Below are positions 1 through 7,144 of a DNA stretch of 26,271 nucleotides, in pieces. Position numbers and translations under genes: made by a program. The stretch spans positions 1 through 26,271 of the forward strand of contig JADJZJ010000046.1 in assembly GCA_016715765.1 (NCBI GenBank), read 5' to 3'. Source of the stretch: Opitutaceae bacterium. Its GTDB lineage: Bacteria > Verrucomicrobiota > Verrucomicrobiia > Opitutales > Opitutaceae. Under the pieces are notes generated by a model. The model was not told where the DNA came from. It made no database searches and worked only from the letters and a program-made list of their open reading frames with translations. Position 1 is the stretch's first letter, and every line of letters begins with the position of its first letter.

Positions 1-484
1 TACAAGTTCGTCACCATGAAGTTTCCGCTCGGGATATTCCAGTCTCCCTCCCCAACTCGACCTGGGTTTTGCCTGTCGGCTGGTTTGCAGTCATCCCGTT
101 AAAACTTTGAAGGCAGATATGTTCTGCAGGTTGCCGCAATTGAAGCCGGAATGACGGGAGTTCGCGAGGCTGCCGGCATTATCATTTTCATGAAGCAGGA
201 AGGCATTTCCGATTTGGCTGCCGCAAAGGTTTTCCGGCGCGACCCCTATGACCGCGCGCATGACGCTCGGGCGCTGTTCAACGTCTGTGATGAGCGACGT
301 TTCGACAGCAGTTTTCCCGATCACCCCCTGAGCAGGTGCCGGGCTGAGATGGAACGACTCCTAACGTCGTTGGTGATTTCAGATCGAATACGGGCGCTGC
401 CCAGTTCGTGGCTTCTCCGGAAGCCACGCCCATTGATTGGCTCCTTGCCTGCATGACCATGCTCGCGGTATGGCTCGGCATACC
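1..484. other. Left-edge stretch with no supportable gene
   Basis: Two plus-strand frames are open from the left edge, one to a stop at 100-102 and one to about 117, so a gene tail could end here, but neither 34-37 residue peptide is recognisable. A 101-codon plus-strand frame (151-456) and overlapping minus-strand frames have no clear ribosome binding site and no recognisable motif, so I treat them as chance frames in GC-rich DNA. No strong palindrome is visible here, unlike most other gaps in the window. Confidence 0.4.
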
Positions 485-891
485 ATGCCTGCGACCGCGA
501 AAGCCCCCTCCGCCGCCGAACTGGCCACTGTGCTCGGCACCGCTGAAACGGTGTGGACGGGCATCATCGCTGCCGTCAGGGAGCGGTTTGCTCCGCTCGA
601 ACTGCAATGGAAACCGTCCAAGTCCGCCTTCGGCCGGATCTGCCTGCTGCGACACCGGCAAAGGACGCTCCTCTACCTCACACCGGGCAACGTGGAGATC
701 ACGGTGGCGATCGTGCTGGGGGAACGCGCCTGCGCCCTGGCGATGGCCGGTTCGATTCCGGCAAGGATCAAGCAACTGCTCCGGGAGGCGCGGCCCTATG
801 CCGAGGACGGGGCATCCGTTTTCCCGTGAAGTCCGATCGCGATGTCCCGATGATCGCGAAATTGGTGGAAATCAAATGCACGCCGAAATGA
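485..891 (+). pseudogene. DUF3788-like protein, one-base frameshift
   Basis: The protein resembles the DUF3788 family, small cytosolic proteins of unknown function. The pattern is a short helical N-terminus, then W-x-P-S-K, then a strand rich in RTLLYLTPG, then ITVAIVLGERA. The in-frame reading reaches ...RPYAE and then runs out of frame to a stop at 827-829. The expected C-terminus (GRGIRFPVKSDRDVPM, then IAKLVEIK) is intact in the next frame and ends at 889-891. Adding one G at about 805-806 would give a continuous reading YAE-GRGIRF. No slippery heptamer is visible, so programmed frameshifting is unlikely. The start is uncertain: ATG 485 and ATG 470 are both in frame, and neither has a good Shine-Dalgarno. 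Family assignment is by pattern recall. The lesion could be real decay or a sequencing error. Confidence 0.6.
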
Positions 892-965
892 GCTCACCGT
901 CACCGGCATCCGTGAAGTCTCTCGCCCACAATTGCCGTGGCAACAATTCCTGAACCGACCCCGTT

Positions 966-1058
966 GGAACGCTGATCTGCGCTAATCTACGCTGATCTCT
1001 GATTCTGAAGTCGGAATGCCTTTTCCAATTAGCGAAGATTAGCGCAGATCAGCGTTCC
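966..1058. repeat. Inverted repeat, 23-bp perfect arms
   Basis: Arms at 966-988 and 1036-1058 are perfect reverse complements (left arm begins GGAACGCTGATCTGCGC) and are separated by 47 bp. Inside the arms the word CGCTGATCT/GCTAATCT recurs. It sits in the gap between the DUF3788-like gene and the secreted-protein gene. It belongs to a loose group of repeats built on short phased words, as at 3136-3201 and 12389-12548. No U-tract follows, so it does not look like a simple terminator. Confidence 0.85.
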
Positions 1059-1167
1059 CCAAGGTTTGGAGTTTCCGAACTCAGGTCAGTTTACTCAGCG
1101 TGCATTGTCCGGCGCTCGACATGGAGCAACTTGCGGTCAAAATGATCGCAAGGGAACGGAGTAAATC

Positions 1168-1580
1168 ATGAAAACCACCGCCATCACCCTCCTCCTGCTC
1201 CCGCCTTCTCTGCCGGGACCATGGGTGGCGCGGAGGCACCGGCGCCGGATCGCGCGGTGCCTCAACCCCGGCCCCGGCTCCAGATTTCAACGCAGGAAAC
1301 CATCGCGGCCGGCAGTCGGAAAACCGCTGAACCCGGCGTCGTGACCTTGGAAAAGATGGTGGTCTCCGAAACGAAACTGCCCGCCATCGTGCCGCGGCGG
1401 AGGGAACCGGAGCCGTCGAAGTTCACCTGGCAAAGCGGCGGTCCGCTGGCCGAGGGCAGGCTGGGCCGCATGCCCGTCTCCTTCGGCCTGATGGCCCATC
1501 AGGACCTCTTCGCGGAAGACTCGGCGTACAAGCCGCCGCGGGCGCAGGTCGAGTTCGACCTCGTGCGGACTAAATTTTAA
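1168..1580 (+). pseudogene. Small secreted protein, frameshift in signal peptide
   Basis: ATG 1168 has a good Shine-Dalgarno (GGAG at 1158-1161, spacing 6) and begins a typical signal peptide, MKTTAITLLLL. That frame then turns arginine-rich and stops at 1342-1344. The adjacent frame reads AFSAGTMGGAEAPAPD and continues for about 119 codons to TAA at 1578-1580, with a coherent protein containing VVTLEKMVVSETKLPAIVPRR and a C-terminus PRAQVEFDLVRTKF. One base missing at about 1199-1203, inside the hydrophobic core, explains both halves. Repaired, it would be a secreted or periplasmic protein of about 137 residues. The function is unknown. It resembles short secreted proteins I associate with Opitutaceae, but this cannot be verified here. 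Confidence 0.6.
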
Positions 1581-1605
1581 AAACGCGGCAAACCATTCGG
1601 TATGA

Positions 1606-1693
1606 AACCACGAATGGACACGAAGTGACGCCAACATGCTGGGCTGTCTCCTGACTGTAACCGTCTTGTGGTTTACTGTGTCCATTCGTGGTT
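1606..1693. repeat. Inverted repeat, 16-bp arms
   Basis: Arms at 1606-1621 (AACCACGAATGGACAC) and 1678-1693 are perfect reverse complements with a 56-bp spacer. The element fills the gap between the secreted-protein gene and the small membrane-protein gene. The arm word ACCACGAATGGACAC resembles the ACCACGGATTGCACGG word of the element at 12389-12548, so the two may be distant members of one group. Confidence 0.8.
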
Positions 1694-1753
1694 CAATTGA
1701 ATTGTTCGGCACCGCAGCACCACGACTGTAACCCGTCCCTTCCTGCCTGGTTA

Positions 1754-1760
1754 TAGGAGG
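1754..1760 (+). promoter_or_regulatory. Strong ribosome binding site (TAGGAGG)
   Basis: TAGGAGG lies 8 bases before ATG 1769. It is one of the best Shine-Dalgarno matches in the window. It argues that the short reading frame that follows is a real gene despite its early stop. Confidence 0.75.
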
Positions 1761-1768
1761 TACTAGCC

Positions 1769-1968
1769 ATGAAAATCCTGCTGACCCTGCTCCTCTGGGG
1801 CATCCTGCTCGCTCTCTGCTGGCCACTGGCCCTGCTGGTTTGATCGCCTGGCCGTTCCTCTGGCTGCTCTCGATCCCGTTCCGGATCGTGGCCACGCTCA
1901 TGGAAGCCCTGCTGGCCCTCGTGAAGGCACTGCTGTTCCTGCCGGCGCGGATCCTTGGGGCCAAATGA
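1769..1968 (+). pseudogene. Small hydrophobic membrane protein, one-base frameshift
   Basis: From ATG 1769 the frame reads MKILLTLLLWGILLALCWPL and ends after 24 residues at TGA 1841-1843. Moving by one base, the sequence continues IAWPFLWLLSIPFRIV, then a second hydrophobic stretch, and ends ARILGAK at 1966-1968. One missing base (probably T) at about 1839-1842 would restore a protein of about 66 residues with two hydrophobic helices, an SIPFR turn and a basic tail. I recall similar small membrane proteins in Verrucomicrobiota, with unknown function. The excellent Shine-Dalgarno supports expression of at least the first 24 residues. A genuine 24-residue peptide is possible, but the preserved downstream helix argues for a frameshift. 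Confidence 0.6.
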
Positions 1969-2013
1969 GGCCGGCCTATCGCGGTTGCTGGATTGCTGGG
2001 ACGCGACGCGCGG

Positions 2014-2703
2014 TCAGTTCAATCCCAGGCCGACTGCGTTGTCCAGGAACCGCGGCTCGTTGAAGACAAGATCGATGTGCAATTCATCGTTGCCAGCAGC
2101 CAGGCACGGACCGGCACCCTCGGTGAAGCTGCGCAGCGGTTCCATTCCACTGGTCGTGGCATAGGTGGCCGCCTCGAAGATCAGCCCCAAGGTGAGGATT
2201 CGCTCGGTCAGGATGCCCATCTCATGCTTGTATGCCGGGTGCCGGTCCAGCACGTGATAAAGGCTGCGCAGGTAACAGAGCAGGTCGGCTTGAAAATGCG
2301 CGGTCGGACAGGCCACCTGCAGCTGAAATTTGGCCCCGGCCATGATCAGGCTGCGGGCATAAAAGGGGATCAGCCAGAGCGTGACGCGGGGCACCCACAG
2401 GGCCATGGCGTCCGGAGCCAGGGCCGCGCCATTGCCGGCGTGCTGCAATCGAAAACCCGGCCAATACTGGTTCAAGGCGGCGAAGGCACCGATCCGCTTG
2501 AACGGACCCGGCTGACCCAACAGCCGGGCCCCATTGAAGATCTGCCCCTCCATCTGCAAGTGCCTCGTCCACGCATCGGCATCCCATTCGGCGCGGATGT
2601 TCCACAACTCACCCGGCTGGGCATTCCACTTGTCCAGTCCATGCGCCAGCATCTGACCGGCATTGAGCGACGGAATTGGAGACGTGGCAGTGGAATGGGA
2701 CAT
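2014..2703 (-). CDS. Hypothetical protein, 229 aa
   Basis: I do not recognise this protein. The start is taken at ATG 2703 (MSHSTATSPIPSLNAG); an in-frame GTG at 2733 is an alternative, and neither has a clear Shine-Dalgarno. The open frame extends further upstream but overlaps the 69-residue gene, so the extension is probably spurious. The protein is rich in W, Y and F and has a moderately hydrophobic central stretch (WVPRVTLWLIPFYARSLI). It has no signal peptide and no obvious catalytic motif. It lies 64 bp downstream of the 69-aa gene on the same strand, so the two are probably cotranscribed. Both are isolated between palindromic gaps, which would suit an orphan cassette. Confidence 0.6.
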   Translation of the reverse strand: MSHSTATSPIPSLNAGQMLAHGLDKWNAQPGELWNIRAEWDADAWTRHLQMEGQIFNGARLLGQPGPFKRIGAFAALNQYWPGFRLQHAGNGAALAPDAMALWVPRVTLWLIPFYARSLIMAGAKFQLQVACPTAHFQADLLCYLRSLYHVLDRHPAYKHEMGILTERILTLGLIFEAATYATTSGMEPLRSFTEGAGPCLAAGNDELHIDLVFNEPRFLDNAVGLGLN

Positions 2704-2767
2704 AGGAATGCGGGGCGTCGCCGAGGGCGACACAATGGAGGCGATGGCGCCGGAGCGCGCATCAGGC

Positions 2768-2977
2768 TCAGCGTGCGAGGAGAGTCCTTTCGATTTCCTG
2801 ACGCGTTGAAGCATCAATAAACCAGGCGTTGCGCCGGTTGATAAACTCGCCGAGCTGGGCGATATAGTCGTCGACCTCCTGCGGCGAAACAGGCGCGACG
2901 CACGCAGGCGCATTCGGTACCGGCAGGTAGACCTTGAATCTCTCAGGCGCCGGAATTGGCTGTGTATTTGTGCTCAT
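2768..2977 (-). CDS. Hypothetical small protein, 69 aa
   Basis: The frame runs from ATG 2977, with AAGGCG as a possible weak ribosome site 8 bases upstream, to a stop at 2768-2770. The protein begins MSTNTQPIPAPERFKVYLPV, is proline-rich for 40 residues, and then forms a probable amphipathic helix (EVDDYIAQLGEFINRRNAWF) ending in a basic tail. It has no signal peptide, membrane helix or known domain. It precedes the 229-aa hypothetical on the same strand. It could be a partner or regulator of that protein, but nothing in the sequence decides this. Confidence 0.5.
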   Translation of the reverse strand: MSTNTQPIPAPERFKVYLPVPNAPACVAPVSPQEVDDYIAQLGEFINRRNAWFIDASTRQEIERTLLAR

Positions 2978-3135
2978 TGATAACGCCTTGCGCTTGGGGA
3001 AATGCGGAAGGCTGGCAAAAAAAGCGAAGAACCCAAGCCAGCGACAAGCATAAAGGCCGGCCGCGTAACCAAATACGCCACTAGGATTAGTGAGGCTCCC
3101 TCAGTGGCGGAGGTCGTCGTGCTGAAAAGTCATTG

Positions 3136-3201
3136 CCGCGGATCACGCGGATTAACGCGGATGCCGGAGGTATTATCCGCGACTATCCGCGTTATCCGCG
3201 G
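3136..3201. repeat. Phased inverted repeat (CCGCGGAT words)
   Basis: Arms at about 3136-3162 and 3175-3201 are imperfect reverse complements. Each arm holds three copies of the word ATCCGCG (or CGCGGAT) at roughly 9-11 bp intervals, around a 12-bp loop. The design matches that of the repeats at 966-1058 and 12389-12548: tandem short words on one side, mirrored on the other. Confidence 0.75.
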
Positions 3202-3318
3202 GAAAACATTTGCCGAGTACAGATCACGGGAAATGCCACGGACAAATCCTTCCGGTGTTGTGTCTGGGTAAAGTCTGTCCGGTTTGCCGCACAATCGTTC
3301 GCATTGTTCAGGGAGGTC

Positions 3319-3451
3319 GGAGCCTGCTTGCAGGCGATGGTTTGGAATGTAGGGGCGCACCTCGTGTGCGCCCGTTCATGTCGCCAACGCCAATCAAACG
3401 GGCGCAGTCAAGCTGTGCCCCTGCAACGAACATCGCCTGCGAGCAGGCTCC
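3319..3451. repeat. Nested compound palindrome
   Basis: Outer arms 3319-3339 and 3431-3451 (GGAGCCTGCTTGCAGGCGAT type) are reverse complements with one mismatch in 21. Each outer arm is itself a small hairpin (GCCTGC/GCAGGC). Inside lies a second, different pair: a hairpin at about 3350-3374 (GGGGCGCACCTCGTGTGCGC) and a degenerate inverse copy at 3399-3421. The inner word recurs alone at 20882-20904. The structure looks like one element inserted into the loop of another. Confidence 0.8.
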
Positions 3452-3555
3452 TACCTTTTGGCAGAGCTCAAGCCGCGCCCGCCAGCGGGCTGCCTACGGT
3501 TGTTCACACTCGCCCAGGCCCTTCCTCCGACCCTGGCGTCTTCGCGTCCTTGCAC

Positions 3556-4212
3556 TTAACCCAGCACGCCTTCGTGCAGATTCAACGGGCGGTCGCATTT
3601 CGCCGCGTGCGCGGCGTTGTGCGTGACCAGTACCAAGGCGGTGCGCGTGTCGCGGCACAGGCTGAGCAGCAGTTCGATCACGGCATCGCCGGTGTGCTCG
3701 TCGAGATTGCCGGTGGGCTCGTCGGCCAGGACGAGTTTCGGTCCGTTCATCAGCGCCCGCGCCAGGGCCACGCGCTGGCGCTCGCCGCCGGAAAGCTGTG
3801 ACGGCAGGTGCGTCGCCCGCTCGCCCAGGCCGACCTTGCCGAGCAGGTCGCGCGCGCGGGCGCGTTCAGCCGACCCGATCGGGCCGCGGATGCGCGCGGC
3901 CATGAGCACATTGGCCAGGGCATCCATCTCCGGAATCAGGTAGAACGACTGAAACACGATCCCAAGGTAGTCCGCCCGACGATCCACGGACGCCGGCGAT
4001 CCGCCCCAATCCAGGGTGCCCGCGTCCGGCGCATCGAGCCCGGCCAGCAGGTTGATCAGGGTGGATTTGCCCGACCCCGACTCGCCGCGGATGGACACGC
4101 TCTCGCCGGCGGCGACCGTGAGTGAAACGTCGCGCAGAACCTGCAGCCGCTGCGAGATGCCGCTGAGGTAGGTTTTCGTTAGATTCCGCGCCGTCAGGAC
4201 CGGTGCGGCCAC
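3556..4212 (-). CDS. lolD: LolD-type ABC transporter ATP-binding protein
   Basis: This is the cytoplasmic ATPase of a lipoprotein-releasing (LolCDE/MacB-class) ABC transporter, which powers extraction of lipoproteins from the inner membrane. It has 218 residues, normal for LolD. Visible motifs are Walker A GESGSGKST (43-51), Q-loop Gln 88 (GIVFQSFYLIP), signature LSGGERQRVALARAL (140-154), Walker B LVLADEPTGNLD (160-171) and the switch histidine in VTHN (198). The start is GTG 4212; no ATG or clear Shine-Dalgarno is present because a repeat begins at 4219, just upstream. The partner permease gene lies 121 bp upstream on the same strand. FtsE or MacB-type ATPases are alternatives, but the neighbouring LolC/E permease makes Lol the best call. 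Confidence 0.88.
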   Translation of the reverse strand: MAAPVLTARNLTKTYLSGISQRLQVLRDVSLTVAAGESVSIRGESGSGKSTLINLLAGLDAPDAGTLDWGGSPASVDRRADYLGIVFQSFYLIPEMDALANVLMAARIRGPIGSAERARARDLLGKVGLGERATHLPSQLSGGERQRVALARALMNGPKLVLADEPTGNLDEHTGDAVIELLLSLCRDTRTALVLVTHNAAHAAKCDRPLNLHEGVLG

Positions 4213-4218
4213 GGCCGG

Positions 4219-4315
4219 GAACGCTCAACGCCTAACGCTGAACGCTTAACGCTCAAGTCCCAGGAGGTGGTTCCGCATCATGGTTGTTCGTTAAGCGTTG
4301 AAAGTTAAGCGTTGG
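4219..4315. repeat. AACGCT-word inverted repeat between lolC/E and lolD
   Basis: The left arm 4219-4257 is made of the tandem word GAACGCTCAACGCCTAACGC and variants. The right arm 4289-4315 carries the inverse words (GTTAAGCGTTGAAAGTTAAG). It is the same family as 21799-21886 and the single arm at 24555-24591. It separates the permease gene from lolD and ends 7 bp before the lolD GTG, so it would lie in the mRNA between two cotranscribed genes. Confidence 0.8.
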
Positions 4316-4333
4316 TCGAGTGTTCGCGCGAGC

Positions 4334-5569
4334 TCACTCGCTGCGCAGCGCTTCCACCGGCTTGAGCCGTGCCGCGCGCCAGGCGGGGAGCAGGCCGGCC
4401 AGGGTGGAGATCACGATGGTGCACGCGATGATCAGCGCGATGTCGGTGGGCGCGGTGTAAGCCGGCAGCCGGCTGAACTGGTAGAAGCGCGTCAGCACCT
4501 CCTCGCTGCCGGTCAGCTGGGTGAAGACGCGGATCATGTCGTTGCGGAAATGCAGCATGGTGAAGCCCAGGACCAGGCCCACCACGGTGCCGGCCACGCC
4601 GATGAAGAAACCCTGGAAGCAGAAGCAGGCCGCCACCTGGCGCGGCTTGCCGCCGAGGGCGCCAAGCAGGCCGATCTCGCGGGTCTTGCGCACGACGGCG
4701 ATCAGCAGCGAACTCGCGACCGAAAACGCCGCGACAATGATGATGAACGTGAGCAGGAAGAAGATCATGTTCTTCTCGAGCTGCAGCACGAAGAGGAAGT
4801 CCTGGTTGGCGTCGATCCATGACCGCGCCTCGACGTTGCCGTCGGGCGGCAGGGCCTCGTTGATCCGCCGCGCCACGCGGTCGGGGTCCTCGCCCTCGGC
4901 GATCTTCACGTTGACGCCGTGCACGCCGCGGCCGAGGCCGTAGAGATCCTGCATGGTGCGCAGGGTCACGATCACCACCGAGCTGTCGAGCTGCTGGTGG
5001 CCGACCTCGAAGATGCCGACCACGGTCAGCTCGCGCGGCAGCATCACCTCGTCGTTCTTCAACTTCTCCAGCAGGAGCGGCGAATAGAGCTCGACCATGC
5101 TGCCGAGGCGGGCGCCGAGCGAGATCGCAAGCTGCGAACTGAGGATGACCGAATCGTCGTCAAGGTTGTCCAGCGAACCCAGGCGCACGAAGCGGCGGAG
5201 CGGGATGACGTCGTTGACGTGGTTGAGATCGATGCCCTGCACGGCGGGGAAGGCCGGCTTGCGGTCGTGCTCCAGCATGGCCACGCCCTCGGCATAGGCC
5301 GTGGTGGCGGCGACGCCGGGGACGCGGGCCAGGAGGGATTGCAGGGCGGCGGGCTCCTGGATGAAGCCGCGCGCCTTCACCTGCACCTCGCCCTGGGTGT
5401 CCACGATCATCCGGCGGATCTCGTGGCCGAACCCGCCCATCACGCTGATGGAAATCACCAGCAGGGCCACGCCGAGCGCCACGCCCAGAATCGAGATGAG
5501 CGTGAAAAACGGATACCGCCGCCCCGACGGGAAGAGCTGCTTCAGGGCGAGGTAGAGATACCAGGGCAT
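4334..5569 (-). CDS. LolC/LolE-type lipoprotein-releasing permease
   Basis: This is an inner-membrane permease that pairs with the LolD ATPase to release outer-membrane lipoproteins to the periplasmic carrier. It has 411 residues, typical of LolC/E. The N-terminus MPWYLYLALKQLFPSGRRYP precedes transmembrane helix 1 (about 22-47). A large periplasmic MacB-like domain (about 48-265) follows, then three C-terminal helices (about 268-296, 316-345 and 370-400). Cytoplasmic motifs such as RKTREIGLLGALGG precede the third helix, as usual in FtsX-like domains. The start is ATG 5569. Only one permease is seen, so the transporter may use a homodimer (LolF-like) or a partner encoded elsewhere. It lies 99 bp downstream of lysS on the same strand. 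Confidence 0.88.
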   Translation of the reverse strand: MPWYLYLALKQLFPSGRRYPFFTLISILGVALGVALLVISISVMGGFGHEIRRMIVDTQGEVQVKARGFIQEPAALQSLLARVPGVAATTAYAEGVAMLEHDRKPAFPAVQGIDLNHVNDVIPLRRFVRLGSLDNLDDDSVILSSQLAISLGARLGSMVELYSPLLLEKLKNDEVMLPRELTVVGIFEVGHQQLDSSVVIVTLRTMQDLYGLGRGVHGVNVKIAEGEDPDRVARRINEALPPDGNVEARSWIDANQDFLFVLQLEKNMIFFLLTFIIIVAAFSVASSLLIAVVRKTREIGLLGALGGKPRQVAACFCFQGFFIGVAGTVVGLVLGFTMLHFRNDMIRVFTQLTGSEEVLTRFYQFSRLPAYTAPTDIALIIACTIVISTLAGLLPAWRAARLKPVEALRSE

Positions 5570-5574
5570 CGGCA

Positions 5575-5655
5575 GATTGCGGATTTTAGATGGCGGATGG
5601 CGGAAAGTTCAAAAACACCAAGGCAAGAAGAACAATCCTCGCCGGTATCCGCAAT
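5575..5655. repeat. Weak inverted repeat between lysS and lolC/E
   Basis: GATTGCGGAT at 5575-5584 is matched in reverse complement at 5646-5655, and the words GGCGGATGGCGG and ATCCGCATTCC lie nearby. The element is degenerate compared with others in the window. It begins 5 bp upstream of the permease ATG and occupies almost the whole 99-bp gap. Confidence 0.5.
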
Positions 5656-5668
5656 CCGCATTCCGAAA

Positions 5669-7144
5669 TCAGGCGCCTCCGCCGGGGCGCAGCTGCGGGA
5701 AGAGGATCACGTCGCGGATGCTTTCGGCGCCGGTGAGCAGGATGCACAGGCGGTCGATGCCGACGCCCATGCCGCCGGCCGGCGGCATGCCGTGCTCGAG
5801 CGCGAGCAGGAAGTCCTGGTCAATGGCCTGCTGGTCGCCGCCGGACTGGGCCTCGAACATCTGGCGCTGCACGGCGGGATCGTTCTGCTCCGAATAGGCC
5901 GGCGCGATCTCCATGCCGCCGATGCACAGTTCGAAGACATCGATGGTCGTGGGATCATCGAGGGTGATCTTCGCCAGCGGGCAGAGCTCCCTGGGCAGGT
6001 GCGTGACAAAGGTCGGCTGGATGAGGGTCGGCTCGATCTTCTTGGAAAAGATCTCGTTGGTGATCTCGAACTCCTCCCACTTGGGATCAACGTAGAGCCC
6101 GAGCTTTTCCGCCCCGGCCGCCTTTTCGGCCTTGCTGCGCCCGAACCAATCGGCGTCGCCCGTGACCTCGCGGATGAGGTCCTTGTACTTCACCTCGCGC
6201 CAAGGCCCGCCGAAATTGATCATCTCGCCGCTGGCCGCATGCCTGATCTCGCTCGTGCCCAGGACGTCGAGGCAGAGCGTGGTGAGCAGGTTCTTGATGA
6301 GGACCATCATGCCGCGGTAATCGCTGTAGGCCTGGTAGACCTCGAGCATGGTGAACTCGGGATTGTGCCGGCGCGAGATGCCCTCGTTGCGGAAGTTGCG
6401 GCCGATCTCGAAGACGCGGTCGTAACCCGCCACGAGCAGGCGCTTGAGATAGAGCTCAAGGGAGATGCGCAGGACGAAATCCACGTTGAGCGCGTTGTGG
6501 TGCGTCGTGAACGGCCGGGCGGCGGCGCCGCCGGCGATGTTTTGCAGCACGGGGGTCTCGACCTCGATGAACTGCTGGTCCTCAAGGAAGCGGCGGATGT
6601 GCGTCACGATGCGCGCGCGCAGGCGCAGGCGGTTGCGGGACTCCTCGTTGACGATGAGGTCGAGGTAGCGCTGGCGGTAAACCTGCTCGGGATCGCTGAG
6701 GCCGTGCCACTTCTCGGGCAGCGGCCGGAGGGCCTTCGAGACCAGGGTGTAGCGCTCCACGCGCACGGTGACCTCGCCGGTCTTCGTCTTGAAGAGGGTG
6801 CCGGTGGCGCCGATGATGTCGCCGAGGTCGAGCTTCTTGAAGGCGGTGTAGGCCTCCTCGCCGACCACGTCCTTTTTCACGTAGAGCTGGATCTGCCCCT
6901 GCTGGTCGAAGATCTTCACGAACTGGCTCTTGCCCATGTCGCGGATGGTGACGAGCCGGCCGGCAACCGAGACCGTGACGGCGTTGTCCTGGCCGTCCAC
7001 GTAGGCTTTGAGCGCATCACCGGAGAAATGGGACTGGACCACGCCAGCCCGGAACGGGTCCTGCCCCGCGGCGCGCAATTCCTGCAGCTTGGACAGCCGC
7101 ACGGCATGCTGGTCGTGGGAGATATCGGATGGGTTTTCGCTCAT
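5669..7144 (-). CDS. lysS: Lysine--tRNA ligase, class II
   Basis: LysRS charges tRNA-Lys with lysine using ATP in the cytosol. The frame is open beyond 7144, but ATG 7144 (MSENPSDISHDQHAVRL) gives a standard 491-residue enzyme, and the upstream extension is repeat-derived. Visible features are an N-terminal OB-fold (about 55-140: VAGRLVTIRDMGKSQFVKI), then class II motif 1 near 180-200 (FIEVETPVL), motif 2 at about 245-270 (EIGRNFRNEGISRRHNPEFT) and motif 3 near 458-480 (GMGVGIDRLCILLTG). All look intact. It is the first gene of a probable lysS-lolC/E-lolD transcription unit, in which the later genes are separated by repeat-filled gaps. Confidence 0.96.
   Translation of the reverse strand: MSENPSDISHDQHAVRLSKLQELRAAGQDPFRAGVVQSHFSGDALKAYVDGQDNAVTVSVAGRLVTIRDMGKSQFVKIFDQQGQIQLYVKKDVVGEEAYTAFKKLDLGDIIGATGTLFKTKTGEVTVRVERYTLVSKALRPLPEKWHGLSDPEQVYRQRYLDLIVNEESRNRLRLRARIVTHIRRFLEDQQFIEVETPVLQNIAGGAAARPFTTHHNALNVDFVLRISLELYLKRLLVAGYDRVFEIGRNFRNEGISRRHNPEFTMLEVYQAYSDYRGMMVLIKNLLTTLCLDVLGTSEIRHAASGEMINFGGPWREVKYKDLIREVTGDADWFGRSKAEKAAGAEKLGLYVDPKWEEFEITNEIFSKKIEPTLIQPTFVTHLPRELCPLAKITLDDPTTIDVFELCIGGMEIAPAYSEQNDPAVQRQMFEAQSGGDQQAIDQDFLLALEHGMPPAGGMGVGIDRLCILLTGAESIRDVILFPQLRPGGGA

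Larger units (their letters stand above)
2978..3555. other. 578-bp gap holding two palindromic elements
   Basis: No supportable gene lies between the 69-aa gene and the lolD stop codon. The gap contains the phased inverted repeat at 3136-3201 and the nested compound palindrome at 3319-3451. Open frames crossing it on both strands only read through these repeats. The promoter of the downstream minus-strand gene pair should lie near 2980-3080, but I see no convincing -35/-10 pair. Confidence 0.6.

Noticed and set aside
797..830. Programmed -1 frameshifting in the DUF3788-like gene
   Set aside because: The junction (GCCGAGGACGGGG) has no X-XXY-YYZ heptamer and no clear downstream pseudoknot; a lost base is simpler.
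2704..2913. N-terminal extension of the 229-aa protein to 299 residues
   Set aside because: It would overlap most of the 69-aa gene, and the extension is arginine/serine-rich without protein-like pattern.
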